Shown: positions 1 to 7,208, counted from the first letter of the stretch. The stretch is 46,646 bases of DNA from Chromatiales bacterium (GCA_022360905.1 JAKSBX010000069.1:1-46646), one strand, 5' to 3'. Notes: generated by a model from the sequence alone, not told the origin. A program made the numbers and translations.

Positions 1-678
1 CTGACCGAGACCAATCCGATGCTGGGCCATCGAGGGGTGAGGCTGGGCATCACCTTTCCTGAGATCTATTCCATGCAGATCCGTGCCATTCTGGAAGCGG
101 CCGCCGAGTGTGCCGCCAAGGACCTGGAAGTGCATCCGCAAATGATGGTGCCCCAGGTGTGTACCGTTGAAGAATTGAAGAAGGTGCGTGAGATGGTGGA
201 TGAGATTCGCGCCGATGTGGAGGAGAAATCCGGACATAAGATCAACTTCCGTTTCGGCACCATGATCGAGGTAGTGCGGGCCTGTATGCGGGCCGACTCC
301 CTGGCCGAAGAGGCGGAGTTTTTCTCATTCGGTACCAATGATCTTACCCAGGCCACCTTCTCATTCTCCAGGGAGGATGCGGAGAATAAATTCCTGCCCA
401 TGTACAACCAGAATGACATTTTGAAAGACAATCCATTCGAAGTGCTGGATGAGAAAGGGGTCGGCAAACTGATGCAACTGGCCGTGGAGTGGGGGCGTCA
501 GAACAAAAACGAATTGAGTGTGGGTATCTGCGGTGAACACGGCGGACACCCCAGCTCAATCGAATTTTGTCATCGGGCCGGTCTGAACTATGTATCCTGT
601 TCGGCTCCCCGTGTGCCGGTTGCCAGACTGGCTGCCGCTCATGCCAGTCTGCTGAATGGATCAGACAATACGAAATAA
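1..678 (+). CDS. ppdK: pyruvate, phosphate dikinase, C-terminal part (5' end outside window)
   Basis: The open frame enters at base 1 and ends at 678, giving 225 codons of the C-terminal PEP/pyruvate-binding barrel of pyruvate phosphate dikinase, which interconverts pyruvate + ATP + Pi with PEP + AMP + PPi. Visible hallmarks are NPMLGHRGVRLG right at the edge, the FSFGTNDLTQ strand, and GICGEHGG close to the C-terminus, which carries the catalytic cysteine of the family. PEP synthase shares the fold, but GHRGVRLG and the terminal layout favour PPDK. The N-terminal nucleotide-binding and phosphohistidine domains lie outside the window. No terminator hairpin with a T-run follows; a palindromic repeat begins about 90 bases downstream. 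Confidence 0.93.
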   Translation: MTETNPMLGHRGVRLGITFPEIYSMQIRAILEAAAECAAKDLEVHPQMMVPQVCTVEELKKVREMVDEIRADVEEKSGHKINFRFGTMIEVVRACMRADSLAEEAEFFSFGTNDLTQATFSFSREDAENKFLPMYNQNDILKDNPFEVLDEKGVGKLMQLAVEWGRQNKNELSVGICGEHGGHPSSIEFCHRAGLNYVSCSAPRVPVARLAAAHASLLNGSDNTK

Positions 679-769
679 AACTGACGACGCCAGTAATATT
701 TCTGGGTTCCGGCGAACGCCCACGGCTATGCGGAAAAAATCAGTGCGTCTGTGTTTAGTCAAAGCGTAG

Positions 770-834
770 TTGGTGGGGCATGGCCCCACCCTACCATTGA
801 TTTCAGGGTGTAGGGTGGGGCCATGCCCCACCAA
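770..834. repeat. palindromic repeat, family A, copy 1
   Basis: Perfect 24-bp inverted repeat: arms 770-793 and 811-834, loop of 17 bases. The arm core is GGTGGGGCATGGCCCCACC, itself self-complementary in part. The same arms and the same loop length recur at 7120-7184 with an unrelated loop sequence, which implies selection on the stem or recent copying. The right flank, AGTAAGCACCATTC (845-858), also resembles the flank of copy 2. It lies in the 495-base gap between ppdK and the fusion gene; I see no gene in that gap. Confidence 0.9.
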
Positions 835-870
835 ATTGGTTTTGAGTAAGCACCATTCAGGTCATTGATT

Positions 871-1028
871 CCGCAAATGAACGCAAAGCACTGCAAGACG
901 TGCAAAACAGATCTTGTGATCATGCCCCAGTTAAAATTGGTTTTTCAGTTAACAGCCATACCGGTATTTACCGGGATGCTGAGGGCTTAATCGACGGGCT
1001 CGGCTGATTGATTGGCGTCCATTCACGG
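871..1028. repeat. degenerate family B palindrome arms
   Basis: Bases 871-893 read CCGCAAATGAACGCAAAGC then ACTGC, and 1010-1028 read GATTGGCGTCCATTCACGG. These resemble the two arms of the well-kept family B palindrome at 42341-42460 (core CCGCCAATGAACGCCAATC). Copy 1 of family A therefore sits directly beside a worn family B element. The match is by eye and imperfect. Nothing else is recognisable between here and 1150. Confidence 0.45.
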
Positions 1029-1173
1029 CCTGGAAACACTCTAACCTTCTACTTGTCCACCACCCATGGTTCTCAACACTTCGATGGTTTTCCTTCAGAT
1101 AGGTTCTGAATCCATCTGCTAGGATAGTGCGTAGTTCAATAACAAAAAACAAAACTGATAAGGATTTAATTCC

Positions 1174-3309
1174 ATGAACTCACGCAAGCTTATTCTTCTG
1201 TCGGTTATCGCGGTCGCCGTCATACTGTTTTTCGTTTTCGATCTGGACCGATACCTAACCCTCGAATACTTAAAATCCCAACGGGATGCCATTATCGCCT
1301 GGAAGGATGCACAACCGCTTCTGGCCAGTGTCAGCTTCTTTGTCGTCTATGTTGCGGTCACCGCGCTGTCACTCCCCGGTGCCGCGATCATGACCTTGGC
1401 AGTCGGTGCGGTGTTTGGATTCGTCTGGGGGCTGATTCTGGTCTCCTTCGCCTCCACCATCGGTGCCACTCTGGCTTTTCTGATTGCCCGGTTCTTACTA
1501 CGGGATACCGTTCAATCCCGATATGGTGATCGCCTCAAAGCGATCAATGAAGGGGTTGAGAAGGATGGCGCCTTCTATCTGTTTACACTGCGCCTGGTAC
1601 CCATTTTTCCGTTTTTTGTCATCAATCTGTTGATGGCTTTGACACCACTGGGTACCTGGACTTTTTACTGGGTCAGTCAGCTCGGTATGTTGGCCGGTAC
1701 CATTGTCTATGTGAATGCGGGTACTCAGCTAGCCACTCTGGAGAGCGCTTCCGGCATACTCTCTCCGGCATTGATTGGCTCGTTTGTTTTGCTTGGCCTG
1801 TTTCCACTGATAGCCAAAAAGGCGGTCGCCATGATCAAACGGAGAAAAGCCCTGAAAGGGTGGCAGCGACCGAAGAATTTCGATCGGAATCTGGTGGTTA
1901 TCGGTGGCGGATCGGCGGGCCTGGTCTCTGCCTATATCGCCGCTGCCGTGAAGTCCAAGGTAACCCTGATTGAGAAACATAAGATGGGAGGGGATTGTCT
2001 CAATACAGGCTGTGTGCCCTCGAAGGCGCTGATTCGCAGCTCCCGAATACTCAACCAGTCCCGACGTGCAGAGGAGTGGGGATTCAACCGGATCGACGTG
2101 AAGTATGAGTTCAGTGAGATCATGCAACGGGTGCAGCGTGTGGTAAAGCAGGTGGAACCGCACGACTCTGTAGATCGCTATACCGGCCTGGGTGTGGATG
2201 TGGTCGAGGGTGAGGCAAAGATCACCTCGCCCTATAGTGTAGAAGTGAACGGTATCGAATTCAGAACGCCGAATATTGTCGTCGCCACGGGCGCCAGACC
2301 CTTTGTTCCACCGATCAAAGGGATCGACAGGATCGACTATCTGACTTCCGACAACCTTTGGCAGTTACGGGAGAAACCGGAACGCCTGCTGGTATTGGGC
2401 GGTGGCCCGATTGGTTGTGAACTGTCACAGGCCTTTGCCAGGTTCGGCAGCCAGGTGACCATTGTCGAGATGATGCCGAGGCTGATGATCAGGGAGGATG
2501 AAGATGTGGCCGAACTGGTGGCTGAACGTTTTCGGGAAGAGGGTATTCAGCTGTTGGTCGGCCATAAGGCGGTGGAGTTTTTCAAGGAGGATAGGGAACA
2601 GGTCTTGATCTGTGATCATGATGGGGAGCAGGTGGAAGTGCCTTTCGATCAGGTGTTGGTTGCGGTAGGCCGAAAACCCAACACAACCGGGTTCGGTCTG
2701 GAGGAGCTGGGTGTTGCTCTCAACCCCAACGGCACCCTGGCGACCGATGAGTATCTGCAAACCTCGATTCCCACCATCTACGCTTGTGGTGATGTGGCTG
2801 GCCCCTATCAGTTCACCCATACTGCGGCGCATCAGGCCTGGTATGCCGCGGTGAACAGTCTGTTCGGCCTGTTTCGTCGCTTTAAAGTGGACTACTCGGT
2901 GATCCCATTTGCCACCTTTACCGATCCGGAGGTTGCCCGGGTCGGGCTGAATGAGCTGGAGGCCCAGCAACAGGGCATCGATTACGAGGTTACCCGCTTC
3001 GATCTTGCTGAACTGGATCGGGCCATTGCCGAAGGGGAGGCCCATGGCATGGTCAAAGTATTGACCCCGCCAGGTAAGGACAGGGTGCTGGGGGCCACCA
3101 TCGTGGGAGAGAGTGCGGGGGAATTGATCGGCGAATTCACCGCAGCCATGAAACACGGTTTCGGTCTGAACAAGATTCTTGGCACCATACATATCTATCC
3201 AACCCTGTTCGAAGCCAATAAGTATGTGGCCAGCTCATGGAAACGTGCCCACAAACCGGAAGGCGTACTGGCTTGGGTGGAGCGTTTTCATAACTGGCGG
3301 AGAGGTTGA
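1174..3309 (+). CDS. VTT/DedA-type membrane domain fused to pyridine nucleotide-disulfide oxidoreductase
   Basis: 711 aa in two parts. Residues about 1-225 are hydrophobic and match the TVP38/TMEM64 (VTT, DedA-like) family: an N-terminal helix, a glycine-rich membrane stretch around 68-105, and the family motif RLVPIFPFFVIN near 145-157. From about 238 comes a complete flavin disulfide reductase. It has an FAD fingerprint IGGGSAG (243-249), redox-active pair C275/C280 in GGDCLNTGCVPSK, a second dinucleotide motif LGGGPIGCE, the ACGDVAG FAD motif, and a C-terminal dimerisation domain with HIYPTLFEA. The reductase part resembles mercuric-reductase/dihydrolipoamide-dehydrogenase relatives, but no N-terminal or C-terminal mercury-binding cysteines are seen, so mercury reduction is not supported. 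An AAGGAT-like ribosome site about 9 bases before the ATG supports the start. The fusion is known in proteobacteria; its substrate is unclear. A hairpin at 3319-3347 follows the stop. Confidence 0.9.
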   Translation: MNSRKLILLSVIAVAVILFFVFDLDRYLTLEYLKSQRDAIIAWKDAQPLLASVSFFVVYVAVTALSLPGAAIMTLAVGAVFGFVWGLILVSFASTIGATLAFLIARFLLRDTVQSRYGDRLKAINEGVEKDGAFYLFTLRLVPIFPFFVINLLMALTPLGTWTFYWVSQLGMLAGTIVYVNAGTQLATLESASGILSPALIGSFVLLGLFPLIAKKAVAMIKRRKALKGWQRPKNFDRNLVVIGGGSAGLVSAYIAAAVKSKVTLIEKHKMGGDCLNTGCVPSKALIRSSRILNQSRRAEEWGFNRIDVKYEFSEIMQRVQRVVKQVEPHDSVDRYTGLGVDVVEGEAKITSPYSVEVNGIEFRTPNIVVATGARPFVPPIKGIDRIDYLTSDNLWQLREKPERLLVLGGGPIGCELSQAFARFGSQVTIVEMMPRLMIREDEDVAELVAERFREEGIQLLVGHKAVEFFKEDREQVLICDHDGEQVEVPFDQVLVAVGRKPNTTGFGLEELGVALNPNGTLATDEYLQTSIPTIYACGDVAGPYQFTHTAAHQAWYAAVNSLFGLFRRFKVDYSVIPFATFTDPEVARVGLNELEAQQQGIDYEVTRFDLAELDRAIAEGEAHGMVKVLTPPGKDRVLGATIVGESAGELIGEFTAAMKHGFGLNKILGTIHIYPTLFEANKYVASSWKRAHKPEGVLAWVERFHNWRRG

Positions 3310-3318
3310 ACTGTGATA

Positions 3319-3347
3319 TTCTGTCGGCTCCCGATTCGTCGACAGAA
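3319..3347 (+). other. 8-bp hairpin between fusion gene and cysteine-repeat gene
   Basis: TTCTGTCG (3319-3326) pairs with CGACAGAA (3340-3347) across a 13-base loop. It has no T-run, so it could be an attenuating or mRNA-stabilising stem rather than an intrinsic terminator. It lies 10 bases after the upstream stop and 18 bases before the next start. Confidence 0.4.
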
Positions 3348-3365
3348 CCCTGATGAGGTGAAACC

Positions 3366-4169
3366 ATGCTGTTGCGTCGCATGATCAGAACAGTTCTCTT
3401 GATAACACGGCATCAAACAGAGACAGAGAGTCAACCTAGAGCGAGATCAATACGGGCAAATGGCCGCTATGCCATGCAACTAGTCTTTGCGCTGGTTGGA
3501 TTACTGTTTTTTGCAAGCGGGGGATTCGCGGATAGCCACGCCTGGCAGGGAGCCCTGCAGGATGGCAGTCAAATCTCGATCGATCCCGATACCAATAAGG
3601 TAACCCGTACCGCTGAAGGGATCAGCTCGCCACTCTGGGATGGTGTACACAGTCTGGATAATGGCGCGGTGATCATCGTGCGCAATGGAGTTGTCATCAA
3701 AGATGTGGCTATCATCGAAGCGCAGCGTGAACAGGAGCGTGACCGGCTCAATGCAGCCTGTATGCAGCTGGTGAGAAAGGTCTGTGGTGAGCATAACGAG
3801 TGCAGTGATCAGCCCGGTTGTGATCCCGCCCGTCAACTGTTGGCCATGGAGAGAGAAGAGCTGAACGAAAGCTGGGCGGGTATGGTGTTGGAAACCTCCA
3901 CCCACTGCCTTGAGGGGCTCGGCAATGAGGAGTTTTTCAAATCCTGTGAGCGATCCTCCGGGGAAAAGACCCCCTGTGAAAAGTTGCAACTCAAGGTTTG
4001 CGGTAATCAGAATCAGTGCGCTGAGCGAGAGTCCTGTGGTGCGGCCAATCAGCTGGTAGCGATGGAAAAACAGGATAAGTTCTCGGTTCCCGGTGGTTTT
4101 ACCTATGCGACAGCCCAGTGTCGGGATGTTTTGGCAAAACAGAACGGCTTTTTCGAATTGTGTGAGTAA
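3366..4169 (+). CDS. secreted protein with duplicated six-cysteine module, function unknown
   Basis: 267 aa if started at 3366, where AGGTGA sits at good spacing. A typical signal peptide (hydrophobic core near residues 39-53, ending GGFADS) begins only at an internal ATG (3474, residue 37), so either the n-region is long and basic or translation starts at 3474. The mature protein has a short N-terminal beta-like part (57-118) followed by two tandem modules. Module 1 cysteines are 132, 140, 146, 152, 181 and 194; module 2 cysteines are 204, 212, 218, 224, 252 and 266. The first three spacings (8, 6, 6) are identical and the later ones (29/13 against 28/14) nearly so. Around them KVCGxxNxC and QLxAME recur. 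I do not recognise the family. Twelve paired cysteines in an exported protein suggest disulfides or metal binding; this is inference. Confidence 0.8.
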   Translation: MLLRRMIRTVLLITRHQTETESQPRARSIRANGRYAMQLVFALVGLLFFASGGFADSHAWQGALQDGSQISIDPDTNKVTRTAEGISSPLWDGVHSLDNGAVIIVRNGVVIKDVAIIEAQREQERDRLNAACMQLVRKVCGEHNECSDQPGCDPARQLLAMEREELNESWAGMVLETSTHCLEGLGNEEFFKSCERSSGEKTPCEKLQLKVCGNQNQCAERESCGAANQLVAMEKQDKFSVPGGFTYATAQCRDVLAKQNGFFELCE

Positions 4170-4177
4170 TCCGCTGC

Positions 4178-4199
4178 TAGGGTCTGTTAACAGGCCCTA
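4178..4199. repeat. short palindrome containing the GTTAACAGGCCCTA motif
   Basis: TAGGGTCTGTTAACAGGCCC followed by TA, a near-perfect 22-base dyad, lies 9 bases after the stop of the cysteine-repeat gene. Its right half, TGTTAACAGGCCCTA, matches the end of the family C repeat at 40821-40858 and the reverse orientation at 14389-14413. Confidence 0.6.
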
Positions 4200-4363
4200 A
4201 AGTGTCGGAATTCTTAACAATTTATTTGGGTGTGCTGGCTAAGGTTAATCAACTACCTAGACAACTTTTGTTGAATATTACCGAAATGGTGTGGTTTTCT
4301 GACGGTTTTGGCGTCGAATTTATTTACACCTGCCATGATTTGTGAACTGTTCAATTTGTTTTG

Positions 4364-4377
4364 TTGATATAAATCAA
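4364..4377 (+). promoter_or_regulatory. FNR/ANR-type box
   Basis: TTGATATAAATCAA is a perfect match to the FNR/ANR consensus TTGAT-N4-ATCAA. Its centre is 4370.5; a -10-like TATTGC at 4401-4406 would put transcription start near 4412, so the box would sit at about -41.5, the usual class II activator position. A 30-codon ORF with a good ribosome site starts 30 bases further on. This makes oxygen-dependent activation of that small gene likely (inference). Confidence 0.75.
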
Positions 4378-4442
4378 ACAGTTATTTCTTGTGGCACCGA
4401 TATTGCGAGTATAGAAGTAAGAAAACCAATCGGAGAGACAAG

Positions 4443-4535
4443 ATGTTAACAACTAATCAACAACTTAGCGCATGGCCCGAGGACCCTGCATGGCCAGATC
4501 CTTTTGGTGATGATCCCTATGACATCGGCTTCTAA
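4443..4535 (+). CDS. 30-aa microprotein behind an FNR box
   Basis: ATG at 4443 with GGAGAG 6-11 bases upstream, 30 codons, TAA at 4533-4535. The peptide begins MLTTNQQLSAW and continues with a Trp/Pro/Asp-rich half containing WPEDPAWPDPFGDDPYD, ending in GF. It is acidic with no membrane segment or signal. No partner gene follows on this strand: the next genes are the minus-strand PHA genes, whose terminator is at 4736-4765. I recognise no family. Support for it being real is the combination of strong ribosome site, strong FNR box at promoter distance and non-random composition. It could also be a leader peptide or, less likely, a chance ORF in an untranslated RNA. Confidence 0.55.
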   Translation: MLTTNQQLSAWPEDPAWPDPFGDDPYDIGF

Positions 4536-4735
4536 CCGGTCTGTCCATATCGCTTTGCATAGTATCACCAATCACTGATCCCCCCGGTTGTAAACCTGTC
4601 CCGACACTCAAGTTGTAAGCCATCTTCTGGCGATCTCTAACTCCCGCTTACGGCGACTGATTCTTCTGCCATAAAAGATCCTCTATGCCAGCTTACCGGG
4701 TATGCTGGGGAGATAGAGGCATCCGTTTCAATGGC

Positions 4736-4765
4736 AAAAAAAAACCCGGCAGGGGATGCCGGGTT
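4736..4765 (-). terminator. rho-independent terminator of phaB
   Basis: AACCCGGCA (4743-4751) pairs with TGCCGGGTT (4757-4765) over a 5-base loop. A run of nine A on the plus strand (4736-4744) becomes the T-run for minus-strand transcription. It lies 32 bases beyond the phaB stop. On the plus strand only two T follow, so it would stop the microgene transcript less well. Confidence 0.88.
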
Positions 4766-4796
4766 GAAAAAATCACTTTCGAGGGAGAAGTGATGA

Positions 4797-5546
4797 TTAG
4801 TGAATAAACAGTCCACCGTTGACTGGCAGATTGGCGCCGGTCACATAGGTGCTTGCATCGTCTGCAAGAAAGGCAACAGCCTGGGCGATCTCTTCCGGCT
4901 GACCCATACGGCGCATTGGAATGCCGCCGACGATCGCTTCGCGTACATCGTCACGCATCGCGGCCGTCATGGCTGTTTCGATGTACCCGGGTGAAACGGT
5001 GTTGACGGTGACGCCCTTGGCAGCACCTTCATAGGCCAGGGCCATGGTGAAGCCGTGCATACCGGCTTTTGCGGCAGAGTAGTTTGTCTGTCCAAACTGG
5101 CCGCGCTGACCGTTGACCGAGGAGATATTGATAACACGGCCGAAACCCCGCTCAACCATGCCGGTCCAAACTGGACGGGTGACATAGAAAACGCTGTTGA
5201 GGTTTGTGTCGATCACCGCATCCCACTGATCGGAAGTCATCTTCTTCATGGTGGTGTCACGGGTGATACCGGCACAATTCACCAGAATATCGACCTGACC
5301 AAACTTTTCGACAATCTCACTCATCAGACTCTCACCGCCTTCAGGTGTAGACACATCGCCTGCAACAACTTCGACCTGAGCGCCTTGCTCCTGTTGGGCC
5401 TTTTTCCAGGCATCAACTTGATCGGTTTCGGCAGGATGACAAGTAGCAACAACCTTGGCACCTTCTTGGGCGAGACGCAGGCAGATAGCGGTACCGATAC
5501 CGCCCAAACCACCTGTGACAACTGCGAGTTTGTCTTTACAGCTCAT
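4797..5546 (-). CDS. phaB: acetoacetyl-CoA reductase
   Basis: 249 aa, the normal length for PhaB. It reduces acetoacetyl-CoA with NADPH to (R)-3-hydroxybutyryl-CoA, the second step of polyhydroxybutyrate synthesis, in the cytoplasm. It is a classical short-chain dehydrogenase: cofactor motif TGGLGGIG (11-18), NCAG at 90-93, N115, and catalytic S143, Y156 and K160 within NYSAAKAG. The residues around GQFGQTNYSAAKAG and the end TGANLPVNGGLFIH are typical of PhaB rather than FabG. The ATG at 5546 is preceded by GAGG. It follows phaA, phaR and the phasin gene on the same strand, but a terminator after the phasin gene (5713-5740) suggests its own promoter in the 217-base gap. Confidence 0.95.
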   Translation of the reverse strand: MSCKDKLAVVTGGLGGIGTAICLRLAQEGAKVVATCHPAETDQVDAWKKAQQEQGAQVEVVAGDVSTPEGGESLMSEIVEKFGQVDILVNCAGITRDTTMKKMTSDQWDAVIDTNLNSVFYVTRPVWTGMVERGFGRVINISSVNGQRGQFGQTNYSAAKAGMHGFTMALAYEGAAKGVTVNTVSPGYIETAMTAAMRDDVREAIVGGIPMRRMGQPEEIAQAVAFLADDASTYVTGANLPVNGGLFIH

Positions 5547-5712
5547 TCTTCTATGTCCTCATTTTTGGAATTTTCAGATTTCATCTTAGTGACGATTTTC
5601 GGTAATCCCTACCGCTTGTTTCTGCTATTCCAGTACGACGCTTTGAGTCGAAACACCGCGTGGTCAATGGGGGCAGAATATTGGGAATCGTCATTCAGCC
5701 GGCTTTGTATGC

Positions 5713-5740
5713 AAAAACCGGCGCACAAGGCGCCGGTTTT
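5713..5740 (-). terminator. terminator after the phasin gene
   Basis: AAAACCGGCGC (5714-5724) pairs with GCGCCGGTTTT (5730-5740), an 11-bp perfect stem with a 5-base loop. Read on the minus strand it ends in five T. It is about 24 bases past the phasin stop, separating the abundant phasin transcript from phaB. Confidence 0.8.
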
Positions 5741-5763
5741 CACGGCAGCTGGTCAGCTTTGGA

Positions 5764-6135
5764 TTAAGCGGCTTTCTCGGCTACTTTGCTGATCTGCTCG
5801 TTAGCGGTAGCCAGGTTGCTCTCGTACCAGCTACGGACTTCCTCACCGGTCTTCTGGCTCATTTCAACAGCCTCACGGGTTTTGGTCATCAGCTCTTCAC
5901 CAAGCTTGCGGGTCAGGTCCATCTGGCCACGAACGACTTCATGGTAGTCTTTCGCTTCAGAAACCAGTTTCAGCTGTTCCATGCTGGTGTTCATCAGGGA
6001 ACTGACAGTGTTGATCTGAGCTTCCATCACCTGGTTCCAGGTTTTCAGGCTGATGTCGGTCAGCTGACGGAAACTGTCGTAACCGGTGGTGTTGAACTCA
6101 TTGATCATCTCGATGCTCTCTTTTGCGTTTGCCAT
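5764..6135 (-). CDS. phasin family protein (PHA granule-associated)
   Basis: 123 aa starting MANAKESIEMINEF; the frame stays open further upstream, but AGGAG lies before the ATG at 6135 and the upstream extension is rich in Cys/Arg and runs through the operator dyads, so 6135 is chosen. The protein is all-helical and amphipathic with no cysteine, typical of small phasins that coat PHA granules. Features are F19/Y-rich start, ISLKTWNQVMEAQINTVSSL, and a long Lys/Glu helix to the end, KVAEKAA. It lies between phaR and phaB. Two TTGTGC/GCACAA dyads lie 80-140 bases upstream, fitting the known pattern of PhaR repressing phasin synthesis until granules titrate PhaR. Confidence 0.88.
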   Translation of the reverse strand: MANAKESIEMINEFNTTGYDSFRQLTDISLKTWNQVMEAQINTVSSLMNTSMEQLKLVSEAKDYHEVVRGQMDLTRKLGEELMTKTREAVEMSQKTGEEVRSWYESNLATANEQISKVAEKAA

Positions 6136-6212
6136 GGTATGTGCTCCTAGTTGGTTGTGCGTTGCAGCATTGTTGCGGTGCAGCATAAGGCAGATTCGAG
6201 GGCATGTCAAGC

Positions 6213-6239
6213 AAAAATTTGTGCGTCGCACAAATTTTT
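6213..6239. promoter_or_regulatory. perfect 13-bp dyad, candidate PhaR operator (phasin promoter)
   Basis: AAAAATTTGTGCG (6213-6225) and CGCACAAATTTTT (6227-6239) are exact inverted repeats around one base. The core TTTGTGCGTCGCACAAA is AT-flanked. Related TTGTGC/GCACAA half-sites occur at 6250-6271 and upstream of phaE (8593-8608). PhaR proteins elsewhere bind TGC...GCA dyads at phasin and phaR promoters. Placement about 80 bases before the phasin start fits an operator. Confidence 0.7.
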
Positions 6240-6249
6240 TTCTTGGTAC

Positions 6250-6271
6250 AGTGCACAAGCCGTTGTGCACT
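6250..6271. promoter_or_regulatory. second TGTGCAC dyad upstream of the phasin gene
   Basis: AGTGCACAA (6250-6258) and TTGTGCACT (6263-6271) are perfect inverted repeats with a 4-base spacer, 10 bases beyond the first dyad. The pair gives four TTGTGC half-sites in 60 bases, suggesting cooperative binding of the regulator. Confidence 0.6.
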
Positions 6272-6360
6272 CATATGGATGATCAGAGAAAAAAGAAATA
6301 AATCAAATAATAACAGACAGTTATCTGCTTTTAATTATTTCTGGAAACGGAAGATTAGAG

Positions 6361-6816
6361 TTACTTCTCTTCCTTTTTTTGGTTGGAAAAACCGGCCGCA
6401 GTAAAAAAATCTTTCTGCATATCGGTCCACAATTTCATATTGTTTTGAGCCAGATTCGTCATCGCGGTGAAAGGATCTTCACCCATATTCTTGCGGATCT
6501 GCTCCTGTTGGGCCGTGAACAGTCCCAGACTCTGCTCCAGATAGTTACCAAAGATGCCCTGCAACGTGCCGCCGTAAAAGCGGATGATCTGTGAGAGCAT
6601 GTTGGCCGTAAACAGAGGTTTGCCACCGGACTCACTCTCTAGAATGATCTGCAACAGAATGGTGCGGGTGATGTCCTCTTCCGTGGTGGAGTCGATGACT
6701 TTGATGAGCTCACCACCGACGATCAGCTGACGCAGTTGTGAAAGGGTGATGTATTTACTCTGCTCTGTATCGTATAACCGGCGATTGGGATACTTTTTGA
6801 TAAGACGATCTGACAT
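6361..6816 (-). CDS. phaR: polyhydroxyalkanoate synthesis repressor PhaR
   Basis: 151 aa. The N-terminus, KKYPNRRLYDTEQSKYITL (residues 7-25), is the diagnostic PHB/PHA accumulation regulator DNA-binding domain; the middle carries DITRTILLQIILE and the second PHA-accumulation domain (LSQIIRFYGGTLQGIFGNYLEQSL), and the C-terminus ends in a Phe-containing amphipathic helix and a KKEEK tail. It is a cytoplasmic repressor that leaves DNA when it binds nascent PHA granules. It lies directly upstream of the phasin gene on the same strand, with 225 bases between that contain the candidate operators. The ribosome site before the ATG is weak, consistent with low expression. Confidence 0.93.
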   Translation of the reverse strand: MSDRLIKKYPNRRLYDTEQSKYITLSQLRQLIVGGELIKVIDSTTEEDITRTILLQIILESESGGKPLFTANMLSQIIRFYGGTLQGIFGNYLEQSLGLFTAQQEQIRKNMGEDPFTAMTNLAQNNMKLWTDMQKDFFTAAGFSNQKKEEK

Positions 6817-6915
6817 ATTAATGACGCTGTTGCTTGAACAATTACACCAGTTTACAACAATCAGGCCATTGAACCTAGAATCCGCAGTTGACCAGGATTA
6901 TCTGTAGTAACAGAT

Positions 6916-6935
6916 CGATTTGAGTGATCAAATCG
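6916..6935. promoter_or_regulatory. 8-bp dyad upstream of phaR
   Basis: CGATTTGA (6916-6923) and TCAAATCG (6928-6935) are perfect inverted repeats with a 4-base spacer, 100 bases upstream of the phaR start. It resembles an FNR/CRP-type TTGA...TCAA site but the gap is 4 rather than 6 bases, so I do not call it FNR. It is a possible operator of unknown regulator. Confidence 0.35.
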
Positions 6936-7008
6936 TGGTTTTTATCTCCACCTATTGGATGATCTCACTCATGCAGCACGGATCTGTGAACTATCTAGGC
7001 GAAACCGG

Positions 7009-7038
7009 CCGGTTTGATTGGATAAGTGTTGACACTTA
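7009..7038. repeat. diverged family C repeat
   Basis: CCGGTTTGATTGGATAAGTG and the following TTGACACTTA resemble ACCGGGTCAATTGGATTCGTGTTAACAGG at 40824-40852. It lies in the phaR-phaA gap (6817-7283), which holds no gene that I can support. Confidence 0.4.
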
Positions 7039-7093
7039 ATGATTGCAGAGAAAATGCCCATGCCGGTCGGCAATGAGCACCCCCCTGAGGGGA

Positions 7094-7208
7094 GTGGCAC
7101 TTCGTTTTATCGAAGGGTTTTGGTGGGGCATGGCCCCACCCTACAGCATGAATTCAACCGTAGGGTGGGGCCATGCCCCACCAAATGGCGCTTAAGTAAG
7201 TACCATTC
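7094..7208. repeat. palindromic repeat, family A, copy 2 with terminal repeats
   Basis: The core is a perfect 24-bp inverted repeat identical to copy 1 (arms 7120-7143 and 7161-7184, 17-base loop). Outside it, GAGTGGCACTT (7093-7103) faces TTAAGTAAGTACCATTC (7192-7208), an imperfect terminal inverted repeat. The same terminal sequence frames the family B palindrome at 42281-42476. Confidence 0.75.

Noticed and set aside
949..1152. 67-codon minus-strand ORF in the first large gap
   Set aside because: It overlaps worn repeat arms and the promoter region of the next gene; no homology or ribosome site.
2425..3192. 255-codon minus-strand open frame inside the fusion gene
   Set aside because: Antisense shadow of the reductase domain.
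1850..3309. Mercuric reductase
   Set aside because: The reductase motifs match, but no HMA domain or C-terminal vicinal cysteines and no mer genes are present.
5055..5792. 245-codon plus-strand open frame across phaB and the gap
   Set aside because: Crosses the phasin terminator and is antisense to phaB; no recognisable domain.
6920..6931. FNR site before phaR
   Set aside because: TTGA and TCAA are separated by 4 instead of 6 bases, so it does not fit TTGAT-N4-ATCAA.
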